NCBI GenBank assembly: GCA_015062085.1
Contig: SUVI01000002.1
Span: forward strand, 1 to 64,000
Length of the DNA: 64,000 nucleotides
Origin: Planctomycetaceae bacterium
Lineage (GTDB): Bacteria; Planctomycetota; Planctomycetia; Pirellulales; Thermoguttaceae
Direction of reading: 5' to 3'
The translations under genes and the position numbers were made by a program. Below are positions 42,047 through 50,899 of the stretch, piece by piece. The notes under the pieces were generated by a model that was given only the letters and a program-made list of their open reading frames with translations, did not search any database and was not told the DNA's origin. Position 1 is the first letter of the stretch; the number at the start of each line of letters is the position of its first letter.

Positions 42047-45000
42047 TCATTCGGGGGCTGCGGTGTCTGCTTCCGCGTCCGGTCCATCTGTTTGGGGTCC
42101 ATCTGTTTGGGGGCCATCTGTTTGGGGGCCATCTGTTTTGGGGCCATCTGTTTTGGGGCCATCTGCGTCTGATCTATCTGTTTCTAAGCAGTCCGCGACA
42201 GGTCCCGAAATTGGCGCAGCTGCGTTCGTGCTGTTCAGGATCTCGGTAAGAAACTCCGCGTTCGTTTGGGTCTTGCGAAGCCGATTCGTCAGCATGACCA
42301 TGGCGTCCGCTGGATTCAGCGCAGAAAGCAGCCTGCGCAATTTAAGGACCGCTTGCAGTTCCTCAGCTGTCCGATACGCATCTTCATGCCGGGTCCCGCT
42401 GCGGCTCAAATCGATAGCCGGCCAAATGTCTTCCATCTGAAGACGCTTTTCCAGCACGATCTCCACGTTGCCGCTTCCTTGGAATTCCTCCAAGATCGCC
42501 TCGTCCATTATGTTGTTCGTATCCGTCAGGATCGTTGCCATGATCGTCAGCGACCCGCCTTCTTCCACGCAGCGTGCCGAACTGAAAAAACGTTTGGGAA
42601 GCTGGAATGAAGGGGAACGGAAACTGCTGTTGTCCGGCATCAGTTTCATTCCAGGCGGAGTTTCCGAGTGCCAAGCCCGCGTCAGCTGAGTGATGGAATC
42701 GAGCAGGATCAAAACATTTTGACCGTATTCCACCATTCGCTTCGCCTTCTCGATGACCATATCCGCGACCTGGATGTGCCGCATCGTCGGTTCATCGGAC
42801 GTCGAGCAGACCACTTCGCAGTTCATTCCCTGTACTTGCTTCCGCATCTTTTCCACTTCTTCCGGCCGCTCGTCGATCAGAAGAATGAAAACGTACAGTT
42901 CCGGATAGTTTTTCATTGCTGCCAGAGCGATCCGGCGCAAAAGCGTCGTTCTCCCGGTCTGCGGAGGACTCAGGATCAGACCGCGCTGCCCAAATGCGAA
43001 CGGGACCATCAGATCAAGGACTCGTGTCTCGATCTCTTCTGAGGAGGTGTCCGACTCAAGACGCATCCGCTGGACCGGATACGCGGGGGGCAGCGTATCG
43101 AAATGCTTTTTGCGCGTAAATTCATTCGGATCTTGATAGTTGATCGCTTCGACTCGCAAAAGCGCAAAGTAACGTTCGTTCTCTTTCGGCGGTCGGATCT
43201 GCCCCGAAACGATCGTGCCGGTCTTCAAACCAAATCGGCGGATCTGGCTTGGGGAGACGTAAATGTCATCCGGGCAGGAAAGGTAATGGTACTCCGTGCT
43301 GCGGAGAAAACCAAAACCGTCCGGAAGGATCTCAAGCGTACCTTCACCGTAAAGAAGACCGTTGAGTTTGATTTTTTCCTTGATGATCCGAAAAATCAGC
43401 TCCTGACGCTGGGCGTGCTCTTCGTCATCCGGAACGCCAATTTCGAATCGGCGGGCTTCCGCGATGAGTTCCTGCATCGAAAGTTTCTGAAGGTGCCCGA
43501 CCGATTCGTCTCGAAGAGAAAGCGTCGGATTCGCTTCTTCACCTTCCGATGACGGTGTTTTAAAGCCGCGGCTCATTTCGTCGGCAAGTTCTTCTGCGAG
43601 CGAAAGCGGTTCCTGTGGCGAATGTTCTTCATTCAGTTCCGGAAAGGCCGGATTGTAGGTGCTGTAACCTTCCTGATTTCTGCGATGCAGGCGATGGTAC
43701 GGACGGCTGCCGGAGGAATTGCCGAACTTGCTGCGGAAACTGCTGGGATCCTCTTCGGACATGAAGCCATTCTCGCGGGGGTAACTGCGCGAACGCGACT
43801 GCGGATCTCGCTGATAGGAGGCGCTGCCGTAGGAAAAATTTCCGCCTGACCGCCCTGCGTAACGGTCATTACGTTCGTTGGAGCTGTTTTCCTGAATTTC
43901 TGCGCGGTTCTCCTCGGAATTCATCGCAGGATAGGTCTGCTCGATACCTGTATCCGTGTCCTGATCATCATAGGGATGTGAAAAACGTCCGTTATCGTAA
44001 CTGCGCCTACCGTAATTCCTGCCGCCGTAATTCCGATCTCCGTAGTTCCGGTCTCCATAGTTCCGATTTCCGTAATTCCGGTCTCCGTAGTTCCGGTCTC
44101 CGTAATTCCGATCTCCGTAATTCCGATCTCCGTAATTCCGATCTCCGTAATTCCGGTCTCCGTAATTCCGGTCTCCGTAATTCCGGTCTCCGTAATTCCG
44201 GTCTCCGTAATTCCGGTCTCCGTAGTTCCGGTCTCCGTAGTTCCGATCTCCGTAATTCCGGTCTCCGTAATTCCGGTCTCCGTAATTCCGGTCTCCGTAA
44301 TTCCGATCTCCGTAGTTCCGATCTCCGTAGTTCCGGTCTCCGTAATTTCTACTGCCATAGTTCCGGCCGCCATAATTTTGGCGCATCATGCGTCCTGGAC
44401 GGGAAAGTTGTCTGTCCGTTCGCTGGCGGAAGGAGGAGTTCGGATTCATTCCAGGATTTTCGTGTGGATAGGATCTGTGTTCACCCTGTCCGGAAAAATG
44501 TCCCGTATTATTTTGCTGCCATCCATATTGACCGCGGTTGGGATTTCCAGAAAACCGATCGTTCCATTCTTTGGGGGCGTTTTCCGCAGAGTTGGCCCCA
44601 TAGGATCCCGTTTCCTGATTTTCCCGCGGTATGCCGGTGGACGCGGTTTCGCCAGTTTGCTCAGACGTTTTCATTTCCGGAGACTGAGCCTCAAGATCTG
44701 CATCGTATGAGGACTGTACGTTTTCAATTTCTGCATTTTTCCCCTCTTCATCCAGTTCCAGACCGTGTCCGAAAGACGAATCAGAACGATTGCGCGGACC
44801 AGAACGAAAGCGTGAAAAAGCACTCACTCCACGCGGCTGGACTGGGTCGTGCGGATAGGAAAGGCGACTTTTGAGATAGGGACGTTCCTGTTGAGAAACT
44901 CCGTCAGAAGCCATATTCAGCTCCGAAACGGAATTTTCCGAATATGGTTTGGGGGTCTCTGTATTTTGTGTCGGCTCCAAGTCGGAAATTCCGGTCGGCA

Positions 45001-45058
45001 AATTTTCATTAACAGGGAGGGATTCCGGTTTGTTTCCGGAGATCGAACCGTCGGACAT
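42047..45058 (-). CDS. rho: Transcription termination factor Rho with a repeat-rich N-terminus and altered ATPase motifs
   Basis: Hexameric RNA helicase for termination. 1,003 residues, against about 420 in Escherichia coli. Residues 1-520 are disordered and contain about two dozen RNYGD repeats (roughly 230-345). The Rho N-terminal helical domain, OB fold (GFGFLRS) and RecA-like core follow; C-terminal TDGP repeats end the protein. Conserved: [33 protein letters not shown]. Unusual: the Walker A motif reads PPQTGRTT, with Arg703 in place of lysine, and the Q-loop TGG segment is replaced. AGGAG supports the start. First gene of the rho-ribH-nusB-ftsY group. Confidence 0.88.
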   Translation of the reverse strand: MSDGSISGNKPESLPVNENLPTGISDLEPTQNTETPKPYSENSVSELNMASDGVSQQERPYLKSRLSYPHDPVQPRGVSAFSRFRSGPRNRSDSSFGHGLELDEEGKNAEIENVQSSYDADLEAQSPEMKTSEQTGETASTGIPRENQETGSYGANSAENAPKEWNDRFSGNPNRGQYGWQQNNTGHFSGQGEHRSYPHENPGMNPNSSFRQRTDRQLSRPGRMMRQNYGGRNYGSRNYGDRNYGDRNYGDRNYGDRNYGDRNYGDRNYGDRNYGDRNYGDRNYGDRNYGDRNYGDRNYGDRNYGDRNYGDRNYGDRNYGDRNYGDRNYGNRNYGDRNYGDRNYGGRNYGRRSYDNGRFSHPYDDQDTDTGIEQTYPAMNSEENRAEIQENSSNERNDRYAGRSGGNFSYGSASYQRDPQSRSRSYPRENGFMSEEDPSSFRSKFGNSSGSRPYHRLHRRNQEGYSTYNPAFPELNEEHSPQEPLSLAEELADEMSRGFKTPSSEGEEANPTLSLRDESVGHLQKLSMQELIAEARRFEIGVPDDEEHAQRQELIFRIIKEKIKLNGLLYGEGTLEILPDGFGFLRSTEYHYLSCPDDIYVSPSQIRRFGLKTGTIVSGQIRPPKENERYFALLRVEAINYQDPNEFTRKKHFDTLPPAYPVQRMRLESDTSSEEIETRVLDLMVPFAFGQRGLILSPPQTGRTTLLRRIALAAMKNYPELYVFILLIDERPEEVEKMRKQVQGMNCEVVCSTSDEPTMRHIQVADMVIEKAKRMVEYGQNVLILLDSITQLTRAWHSETPPGMKLMPDNSSFRSPSFQLPKRFFSSARCVEEGGSLTIMATILTDTNNIMDEAILEEFQGSGNVEIVLEKRLQMEDIWPAIDLSRSGTRHEDAYRTAEELQAVLKLRRLLSALNPADAMVMLTNRLRKTQTNAEFLTEILNSTNAAAPISGPVADCLETDRSDADGPKTDGPKTDGPQTDGPQTDGPQTDGPDAEADTAAPE
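42084..42163 (+). repeat. Coding tandem repeat, 15 bp x 5, at the 3-prime end of rho
   Basis: Units CCATCTGTTTGGGGN, encoding PK/QTDG repeats in the Rho C-terminal tail. Confidence 0.9.
44022..44353 (+). repeat. Coding tandem repeat, 15 bp x about 22, in rho
   Basis: Near-identical units of CCGTAATTCCGGTCT, with A/G changes at a few positions, encoding (RNYGD)n on the minus strand. Variation between units is nearly all synonymous. Confidence 0.95.
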
Positions 45059-45168
45059 GATGCTGCTCCTGATATTTAACGAGGCTCATGCAGTCCAAGG
45101 TCAACGAGGGACTGCGGATGTTAGGCGGGGAAAACGAAAAGGGTACATTCCACTGAATGCATACTTAA

Positions 45169-45196
45169 AATATACACCAAATCTCAATAAAATCAA
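45169..45196 (-). promoter_or_regulatory. Promoter of the rho group
   Basis: Minus strand: TTGATT, 16 bp, TATATT preceded by GTG. Start near 45162, leader about 104 nt. Confidence 0.65.
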
Positions 45197-45223
45197 GGGT
45201 TCAGACAAAAAAATTAAAAAAAG

Positions 45224-45261
45224 TTGGCAGTTTTTCTACAAATAATACAAAAAACTGCCAA
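45224..45261 (-). terminator. Intrinsic terminator after serA
   Basis: Perfect 12 bp stem (TTGGCAGTTTTT with AAAAACTGCCAA). On the minus strand CTTTTTTTAA follows. It lies just upstream of the rho promoter. Confidence 0.8.
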
Positions 45262-45304
45262 TTTCTTCGATTATGGAAATAAAATCTCCGAATTCAAAAG
45301 GAAC

Positions 45305-45338
45305 CCCGGCAGAAATTCAGTGATTTTGATCTGCCGGG
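45305..45338 (-). terminator. Second hairpin after serA
   Basis: 8 bp GC-rich stem (CCCGGCAG with CTGCCGGG), 12 bp past the serA stop. The T run is weak, so it may act with the stronger hairpin at 45224. Confidence 0.5.
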
Positions 45339-45349
45339 ACGCTCCGCTA

Positions 45350-46972
45350 TTAGAGCCACGCCGGAAGTTCATTCACTGCCGGAAGCGTTGCGCACATGAC
45401 CTTCGAAATACCGGTGACTTTCTGGAGTTCGCTCAGTGCAGCGACCGGCGGAACGGCATCCAGGCCCAGAACGCCGAGAGCTTTGCAGTCGCATTTGTCG
45501 CACGCACGGCTGACAGACAGCTGCTCGATGTTCACGTTATTGCGGCCAAACACGTTGCCCACTGCGCCGATGACGCCCGGAACATTGTCGTGCAGGAAGA
45601 GGCAGAGATTGCCGTCAAGATACGCTTCGAGACGGAAATCGTTGACCTGGACCAGACGCGGCATACTGTTGCCGAACAGCGTGCCGGAGAGCGTCGTGGT
45701 GCCCGTTTCGCTCGTGACTTCCACCGTGATCAGCGAGCTGAACGTGTTCGATTCGCTCGTTTTGTTCTCGACCACTTCGATGCCGCGTTCTTTCAGAAGC
45801 ATCTTCGCGTTGATGATGTTCGATTCGCCGCCCGTCGCGTTGGAGAGGAGACCTGCCGCGAATGCGCCGGAGACCAGCGAGGTGATTTTCGTCGCCACGT
45901 CGCCGCGGTAGGAGATCGCGCACTTCGAAATACGCCCTTTTTCGACCTGGGAGGCCATCAGACCAAGACGCCACGCCAATGCCAGATACCCGCGCATCTC
46001 GCCGAGGGTCTTGCCGTCCAGAGGAGCCATGTTCACCGCAGACTTGATCGTGCCGGTCGTGAAGTAATCGATCAGAAGTTCCACCGCTTCCAGAGCCACA
46101 TTCGTCTGAGCTTCTGCGGTGCTCGCGCCAAGGTGCGGGGTACAGAGGACGTTCTTACGGCCGAAGAGCGGGTTTTCCGTGCACGGTTCCGTCGGGAAAA
46201 CGTCGAGAGCCACGCCGGCCAGGTGACCGCTGTCAAGACCTTCGATCAGTGCCGCTTCGTCGTAAATGCCGCCGCGGGCGCAGTTGATCAGACGAGCGCC
46301 TTTCGGGAGCATCTTGATCTCGTCGAAGGAGATCATGCCGCGCGTTTCGTCCGTCAGAGGCGTGTGGACCGTCAGGTAATCGCAGTACGGAAGCATGTCG
46401 CGGTAAGACGCAAACATTTTAATGCCGAGTTCCTCTGCCATCGCATCCGAAAGGAAGGGGTCGTAACCGACGAGCTTCATTTCCATCGCACGAGCGCGGA
46501 TCGCGATCGTACGGCCAATACGGCCAAGACCGATGATGCCGAGGGTCTTGCCGGCAAGCTGGGAACCCGTGAAGAGTTTCTTGTCCCAACGGCCTTCCGC
46601 AAGCGCCTGGTTCGCCGGAGCAACGAAACGGGTCAGTCCGTACATGAGGGCCAGCGCGTGTTCCGCCGTGGAAAGCGTGTTGCCGCTCGGAGTGTTCATG
46701 ACGATCATTCCCTGACGGGTCGCCATGTTCTTGTCGATATTGTCCGTACCAACACCAGCGCGGGCGATCGCCTTCAGCCGCGTGTTGCCCTCGAGGATCT
46801 CGGCGGTCAGTTTCACGCCGCTGCGGCAGATCGCGCCGTCGAATTCCATCAGGGTGTTGCGAAGTTCTTCGCCTTTCAGTCCGGTCTTCACTTCATATTC
46901 AATGCCAGGGGCGGCTTCCAAAAGGTTCAGTCCGTCCTGCGAAATCGAATCAAGTACGACGATACGAGCCAT
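45350..46972 (-). CDS. serA: D-3-phosphoglycerate dehydrogenase (SerA)
   Basis: First step of serine synthesis: 3-phosphoglycerate to 3-phosphohydroxypyruvate with NAD+. 540 residues, the long form: substrate domain, Rossmann domain with GIIGLGRIG, catalytic RGGIYDEAAL and HLGAST, then an intervening ASB domain (about 320-460, with GDVATKITSLVSGAFAAGLL) and a C-terminal ACT domain (about 465-540, HDNVPGVIGAVGNVFG) that normally senses serine. AAGGAG supports the start. Confidence 0.95.
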   Translation of the reverse strand: MARIVVLDSISQDGLNLLEAAPGIEYEVKTGLKGEELRNTLMEFDGAICRSGVKLTAEILEGNTRLKAIARAGVGTDNIDKNMATRQGMIVMNTPSGNTLSTAEHALALMYGLTRFVAPANQALAEGRWDKKLFTGSQLAGKTLGIIGLGRIGRTIAIRARAMEMKLVGYDPFLSDAMAEELGIKMFASYRDMLPYCDYLTVHTPLTDETRGMISFDEIKMLPKGARLINCARGGIYDEAALIEGLDSGHLAGVALDVFPTEPCTENPLFGRKNVLCTPHLGASTAEAQTNVALEAVELLIDYFTTGTIKSAVNMAPLDGKTLGEMRGYLALAWRLGLMASQVEKGRISKCAISYRGDVATKITSLVSGAFAAGLLSNATGGESNIINAKMLLKERGIEVVENKTSESNTFSSLITVEVTSETGTTTLSGTLFGNSMPRLVQVNDFRLEAYLDGNLCLFLHDNVPGVIGAVGNVFGRNNVNIEQLSVSRACDKCDCKALGVLGLDAVPPVAALSELQKVTGISKVMCATLPAVNELPAWL

Positions 46973-47023
46973 TTCAAACTCCTTTAAATTTAAAGAACGA
47001 TGGAATTAAAGTTCATTATCTGT

Positions 47024-47051
47024 ATTTTACGCTTTTCCAAATTTTTTACAA
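47024..47051 (-). promoter_or_regulatory. Promoter of serA
   Basis: Minus strand: TTGTAA, 16 bp, TAAAAT preceded by GCG, about 50 bp before the start codon. Confidence 0.6.
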
Positions 47052-47132
47052 GCCCCCCCCCAGTAATTTTGATAGAAAAATATCGATTCTGCAAAATTTT
47101 CTATGAGAATGTGAAAAAAAAACGCTCCCCTC

Positions 47133-47161
47133 TTGACAAAATTCACTTTCTTTGATATGGT
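47133..47161 (+). promoter_or_regulatory. Orphan promoter into a gene-free stretch
   Basis: Perfect TTGACA, 17 bp, TATGGT on the plus strand. Predicted start near 47168. No plus-strand protein gene follows for 2.4 kb; instead a structured, GC-rich stretch follows. Confidence 0.6.
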
Positions 47162-47167
47162 GCGCAA

Positions 47168-47600
47168 AAATTTCGGCCCCAAATATTTAAAGTGTATTTA
47201 CCGACAAAGATTTTCATTGTGAGGAGCCGGAACTCCCGGGCGAACGCCGTGTCTGGACCGCCAACGGCATCGAGTATACCGGACCTTCGGCTCAACAGTG
47301 TCCTGGGTTTCTGCGTAGTTCTGACCAGTCCAGTTCCGGAGGAATAGAGCGTAGCGCCCCATAAATATGGAGTTTCTGTTTTAGTGACCTTTGCCGCTTT
47401 CACATTCGGCGGCCGCGAGCCGCGGCAGGCGATGGCGCTTCCGCGCGATGGCGTAGAAACCGCGGCTCGTTGGCCGCTGCGTTTTTAGAGCGAGCTTCCG
47501 CGCGTTCGCCGGGAGTTGGAGTTGGTTTCAGAGAAGGGCACCTTCAAAAAGTCCCCGCCTTCCCTCTCGGCGAATGGCCTGACGGCCAGTATCGCCGCAC
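47168..47600 (+). ncRNA. Candidate structured non-coding RNA
   Basis: A GC-rich block inside an AT-rich gap of about 700 bp (46973-47669), just downstream of a good promoter. Inverted repeats: 47231-47247 with 47502-47517 (16-17 bp, one extra G) enclose the block; inside lies a GC-rich hairpin, 47409-47425 with 47460-47477 (15 pairs and a 2/3 internal loop), followed by TGCGTTTTTAG; a third hairpin is at 47568-47597 (CGGCGA/TCGCCG and TGGCC/GGCCA). It does not contain the sequence marks of RNase P RNA or tmRNA that I know. Short open frames here are not convincing. Could also be an old mobile-element remnant. Confidence 0.35.
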
Positions 47601-47669
47601 GCGAAAGCGGTGAATGCGCGCATGGCACGCTGTATCACCGCACTCCCAAGGGGGGCAAATTGGGCGTTT

Positions 47670-49214
47670 TTACTCTGTCGGAACGGTCTCTTTGGGTTCG
47701 ACGTCCGGCATGACGGGATTCATTTGCCGTAATTTGCTGAGAGCCAGGATCTCGATTTGCCGGATCCGCTCTTTCGTGACGCCCAGTTCTTCACCGACCT
47801 GCTTGAGCGTCATGGGCGGGTAGTTTCGATCTAGTCCGAAGCGCCGGATGATGATCTGCTGTTCGCGCGGCGTGAGGCACTTCAGGACCTCTGCGACTCT
47901 GCGCTGCTGGCGGGTCTGCGTTTTTTCAAATTCTACCGGATCGTAGACTTCTTCTTCCCGCTCGACATTGGCTTCGTTTTCCAGTGCCGTGAATTTCCGA
48001 TAGTAGCGCTGTTCATCGGAGATCGCCCGTGTGTAGTTTTTCATGATGGCCCAGCTCGCGTAGGTGCTGAATCGGTTTTTTCGCGAGTAATCGAACTTTT
48101 CGACGGCACGGATGAGCGACATATTTCCGTCACTGATCAGGTCAAACAGATTGTTCGTACTTCCGGCGTGACGTTTCGCGATGGAAACGACGAGCCGGAG
48201 ATTGGCGGAAACGAGCTGATTTTTGACGTCATTGGAATCGGCAAAATCATTCTCGATCTGCTCCATCAATTTTCCGGACGGACGGTTTGGATCCAGTGTT
48301 TTCCGCAAATCGGCCGCCCGCATTTTCAGGTAATTCATTTTTCGGAAGAGGTGCTGCTCCTGAGCGAAGGTCAAAAGCGGGACCGAATAGAGGCTTGCGA
48401 GATATGAGGGCAGGTTTCCCGGCAGTCTCGGTCTCCTCTGTACGGATCCGTTTGACGGCATTTCATCGAGGATCATGCGTTCTTCATCGCTTCCTTTTTC
48501 TGCGGTCTCGATCTCAGGGCAGGAGACAAATTCGAGATCCATCTCCAGGATCCGTTTTGCCCGAGTTTCCGCTACGATCCGATAGATGCTCGTTTTGGTC
48601 CTCTCGTAGCGCGCGGAAAGTTCCTCCATTCGCATTCCCTGGCGAAAATCCTCGAGAAGCTGATTCTTTTCCTGCTCGGTCAGCGATCTTTGATACTTCG
48701 GAAAAATAGCGTCCTGGGGATGATGCGCGTCGTGGTTTTTCAGTGTGTAGCGGATCGTTTCGGCACTGCGGCCCGTACTTTTTGCCAACGTTCGGATGAC
48801 TTCGGTCAATTTCTTTCCGACCGCCGCCATTCTTGCCGCGCGTTCCACGATCTCGAGCTTTTCCAACGGGGACATCTGCGAGAATTTCCGTCCCTTTTCG
48901 ACCCGCTTCGGCTGTGCCTCGGCGAAAGTACGGAGCGCCTCTCGACGGATCACGACCCGGTTTCGGCTTGCGATCAGACGCTTTTCGCTTTCCAGTCCCT
49001 GTTTTCGCCACCGGGAGATCGTTTTGGTCGAGACATTTAGCTCTTTTGCCGCTTCCTCCACGGTCAGAAATTCTGCGTCCTTCGGCTCACATTGATGTTT
49101 TTCAGTGCCGAACTCCGCACCCATCCCGTTCTGCCGGCCGTGGCTGTTTTCATCATCCCGGCTTTTTTCGATCCAGTTTCTTTCCGAAAATAGATTCCGA
49201 TCATCTTTTCTCAT
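47670..49214 (-). CDS. Sigma-70 family factor fused to N-terminal helix-turn-helix modules
   Basis: 514 residues from ATG 49214 (GGGGGA upstream). The N-terminal half is not sigma-like: residues 49-100 form an excisionase/MerR-type DNA-binding domain (FLTVEEAAKELNVSTKTISRWRKQGL), and two more helix-turn-helix candidates lie at about 138-160 (LAKSTGRSAETIRYTL) and 178-218 (MEELSARYERTKTSIYRIV). The sigma part follows: region 1.2-like YLASLYSVPLLTFAQE, region 2 ([44 protein letters not shown]) and region 4 (LKQVGEELGVTKERIRQIE). Region 2.4 departs from RpoD, so promoter choice probably differs. Similar sigma factors may be planctomycete-specific. Confidence 0.8.
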   Translation of the reverse strand: MRKDDRNLFSERNWIEKSRDDENSHGRQNGMGAEFGTEKHQCEPKDAEFLTVEEAAKELNVSTKTISRWRKQGLESEKRLIASRNRVVIRREALRTFAEAQPKRVEKGRKFSQMSPLEKLEIVERAARMAAVGKKLTEVIRTLAKSTGRSAETIRYTLKNHDAHHPQDAIFPKYQRSLTEQEKNQLLEDFRQGMRMEELSARYERTKTSIYRIVAETRAKRILEMDLEFVSCPEIETAEKGSDEERMILDEMPSNGSVQRRPRLPGNLPSYLASLYSVPLLTFAQEQHLFRKMNYLKMRAADLRKTLDPNRPSGKLMEQIENDFADSNDVKNQLVSANLRLVVSIAKRHAGSTNNLFDLISDGNMSLIRAVEKFDYSRKNRFSTYASWAIMKNYTRAISDEQRYYRKFTALENEANVEREEEVYDPVEFEKTQTRQQRRVAEVLKCLTPREQQIIIRRFGLDRNYPPMTLKQVGEELGVTKERIRQIEILALSKLRQMNPVMPDVEPKETVPTE

Positions 49215-49576
49215 CGTGTCCCCCGACCTGATTTTTAATTTCAACATTTCCGTCAATATTTTCGAACAGGCAAAATACGCACGCCTCACTTTCTATTATG
49301 GAGGATATTTTGGCGTTAGGCTAAGTAATTTTGGTAAAATGAGCAAGATGTTCGCAGTGTACACGCCCTTGTATTCGCAAAAATTCTCGTGACCCGAAAA
49401 TTCTTTAGACGAAACGTTTACGCCATTTTTTTCTATCATTTTCAGGATCCAGCGCGGTAGATTTGGGTACTTTCGGCATCCAGGCGTTTCGGCGTCTTCA
49501 CGCAGAGGGACATTTGAGCGATTTTGGCAAAATTTCTGAAAATTTTTTGAAAAAGTCAGTGCGGCGGAATTTTCCC

Positions 49577-49605
49577 TTGACATGATCTCGATTTTCAGTT
49601 ATCCT
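49577..49605 (+). promoter_or_regulatory. Promoter of the VWA/ExbBD operon
   Basis: Perfect TTGACA, 17 bp, TATCCT. Predicted start near 49612, 27 nt before the first possible ATG. The rest of the gap 49215-49576 is AT-rich, with nothing else recognised. Confidence 0.65.
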
Positions 49606-49638
49606 TCACTCCGGGAAGAATGTGCAGCGTCCTCCTGA

Positions 49639-50895
49639 ATGTTCGCAGGAGCGTCTTCCTATTCCATTTCCATGAAGAGAAAATTCCTTTTAAGGCCCGT
49701 CATGTCCCAGATCCAGAAACCGGCTCCTCCGGCAGCTCCGTCAATTCCTCAAACAGCCTCGGGCAGCTCGGCACGTCCAGCTGTCCAGCCGACGGCTAAG
49801 CAGGCACAAGAAGGAACGTTTTCACACGAAAGTTTTTCACGCGAAAAAAAGGGTCAGGATCCCTCAGGCAGTGCACCGCGCGAAACATTCTGGTCTTCCT
49901 GGGGAGTTTCTCTGTTTTTTCATGCGCTGCTTTTCCTTCTTCTGACGTTTACCATCACGCAGACAGTTTCGGAATCGGAAAAAGGGCTCACGGAAGAGGA
50001 GACCGCGGAGGTCGGCATTGCCTTCAAAACGGTGAGTCAGGAAAAGGTCCTTTACGAATCGGCGGCGGACAGTTCGGATCACTCTGAATCGTCGTCTAAT
50101 TCACCAGAATCGTCGGAGCTTCAGGAAGAAACGTCGCAGAAAACGGAGGCGGAGATCGTCGCGGAACTTTCCTCGGCACTCGAAAACACGGATTCCCCGG
50201 AGATCCCGGACGTTCCGGTCTCCGCCCCCGGCCTAGCTCCCTCGACAGGGAATGGCAGTTCCGGTCTAGACCGCGTCACGGATGGTCTTGGCGACGTGGC
50301 GGGGATCGGAATCGGCACGTTTGATGGGTTTGGAAAGGGGACCGTCTCCTGCTTTGGGACGACGGGCGAGGGAAACACATTCGTTTTTCTTTTTGACCGA
50401 TCTGCAAGTATGGAGTACCGGCCGACGCAATCTTCTCCCTCCCTGATGAACGCAGCGAAAAGAGAACTTCGCCGGAGTTTGCGCATGCTTCAGTCGAATC
50501 AGCAGTTCCAGATCATTTTTTATTGCGGGCTTGAAGAAGATTTCCTCCAGTACGAAAAAGACAGGCTCCTTTTTGCGACTCGGGAAAATATTGCCAACGC
50601 GGAACGTTTTCTGAATTCCATCATGCCGTTTGGCGGAACGGATCATCGGACGGCACTGCTGCGTGCACTGAATCAGCGTCCGGACGTCATTTTTTTCCTG
50701 ACGGACGCTGACGAAAATGAAACGGCACTGAATTCCGCAGATCTGGAGCGGATCCGAAAAAACGCTTCCGGAACGCAGATCAACGCCATCCAGTTTGGAA
50801 ACGGAGGGCGAGCCGCCGGGTGGCTCAAAGCTCTCGCGGAGCAGAACGGCGGGCAATTCATTTACCTGAACGTCGAGCAGCTGAACCAGAGGTAG
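49639..50895 (+). CDS. Membrane-anchored VWA-domain protein
   Basis: 418 residues if started at 49639; ATG 49702 (MSQIQKPAPP) has a better ribosome site (AAGG) and may be the true start. Pro/Ala-rich N-terminus, one membrane helix (VSLFFHALLFLLLTFTITQ, about 90-110), an acidic Ser/Glu linker, then a von Willebrand A domain from about residue 250 with the MIDAS motif DRSAS and FFLTDADENET. The TonB-like order of membrane helix, Pro/Glu linker and periplasmic domain suits a partner of the ExbB/ExbD proteins encoded downstream. First gene of the operon. Confidence 0.8.
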   Translation: MFAGASSYSISMKRKFLLRPVMSQIQKPAPPAAPSIPQTASGSSARPAVQPTAKQAQEGTFSHESFSREKKGQDPSGSAPRETFWSSWGVSLFFHALLFLLLTFTITQTVSESEKGLTEEETAEVGIAFKTVSQEKVLYESAADSSDHSESSSNSPESSELQEETSQKTEAEIVAELSSALENTDSPEIPDVPVSAPGLAPSTGNGSSGLDRVTDGLGDVAGIGIGTFDGFGKGTVSCFGTTGEGNTFVFLFDRSASMEYRPTQSSPSLMNAAKRELRRSLRMLQSNQQFQIIFYCGLEEDFLQYEKDRLLFATRENIANAERFLNSIMPFGGTDHRTALLRALNQRPDVIFFLTDADENETALNSADLERIRKNASGTQINAIQFGNGGRAAGWLKALAEQNGGQFIYLNVEQLNQR

Positions 50896-50899
50896 TTCC

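Noticed and set aside
44022..44353. Possible CRISPR or intergenic satellite
   Set aside because: It lies inside the rho reading frame, has 15 bp units without spacers and encodes RNYGD repeats.
45224..46987. Long plus-strand open frame (587 codons) opposite serA
   Set aside because: Antisense shadow; Arg/His/Asp-rich composition typical of reversed coding DNA.
47143..47403. Minus-strand open frame of 86 codons in the structured stretch
   Set aside because: No ribosome site and no recognisable domain; it overlaps the orphan promoter and inverted repeats on the other strand.
47168..47600. RNase P RNA or tmRNA
   Set aside because: The conserved sequence blocks of both RNAs that I know are absent.
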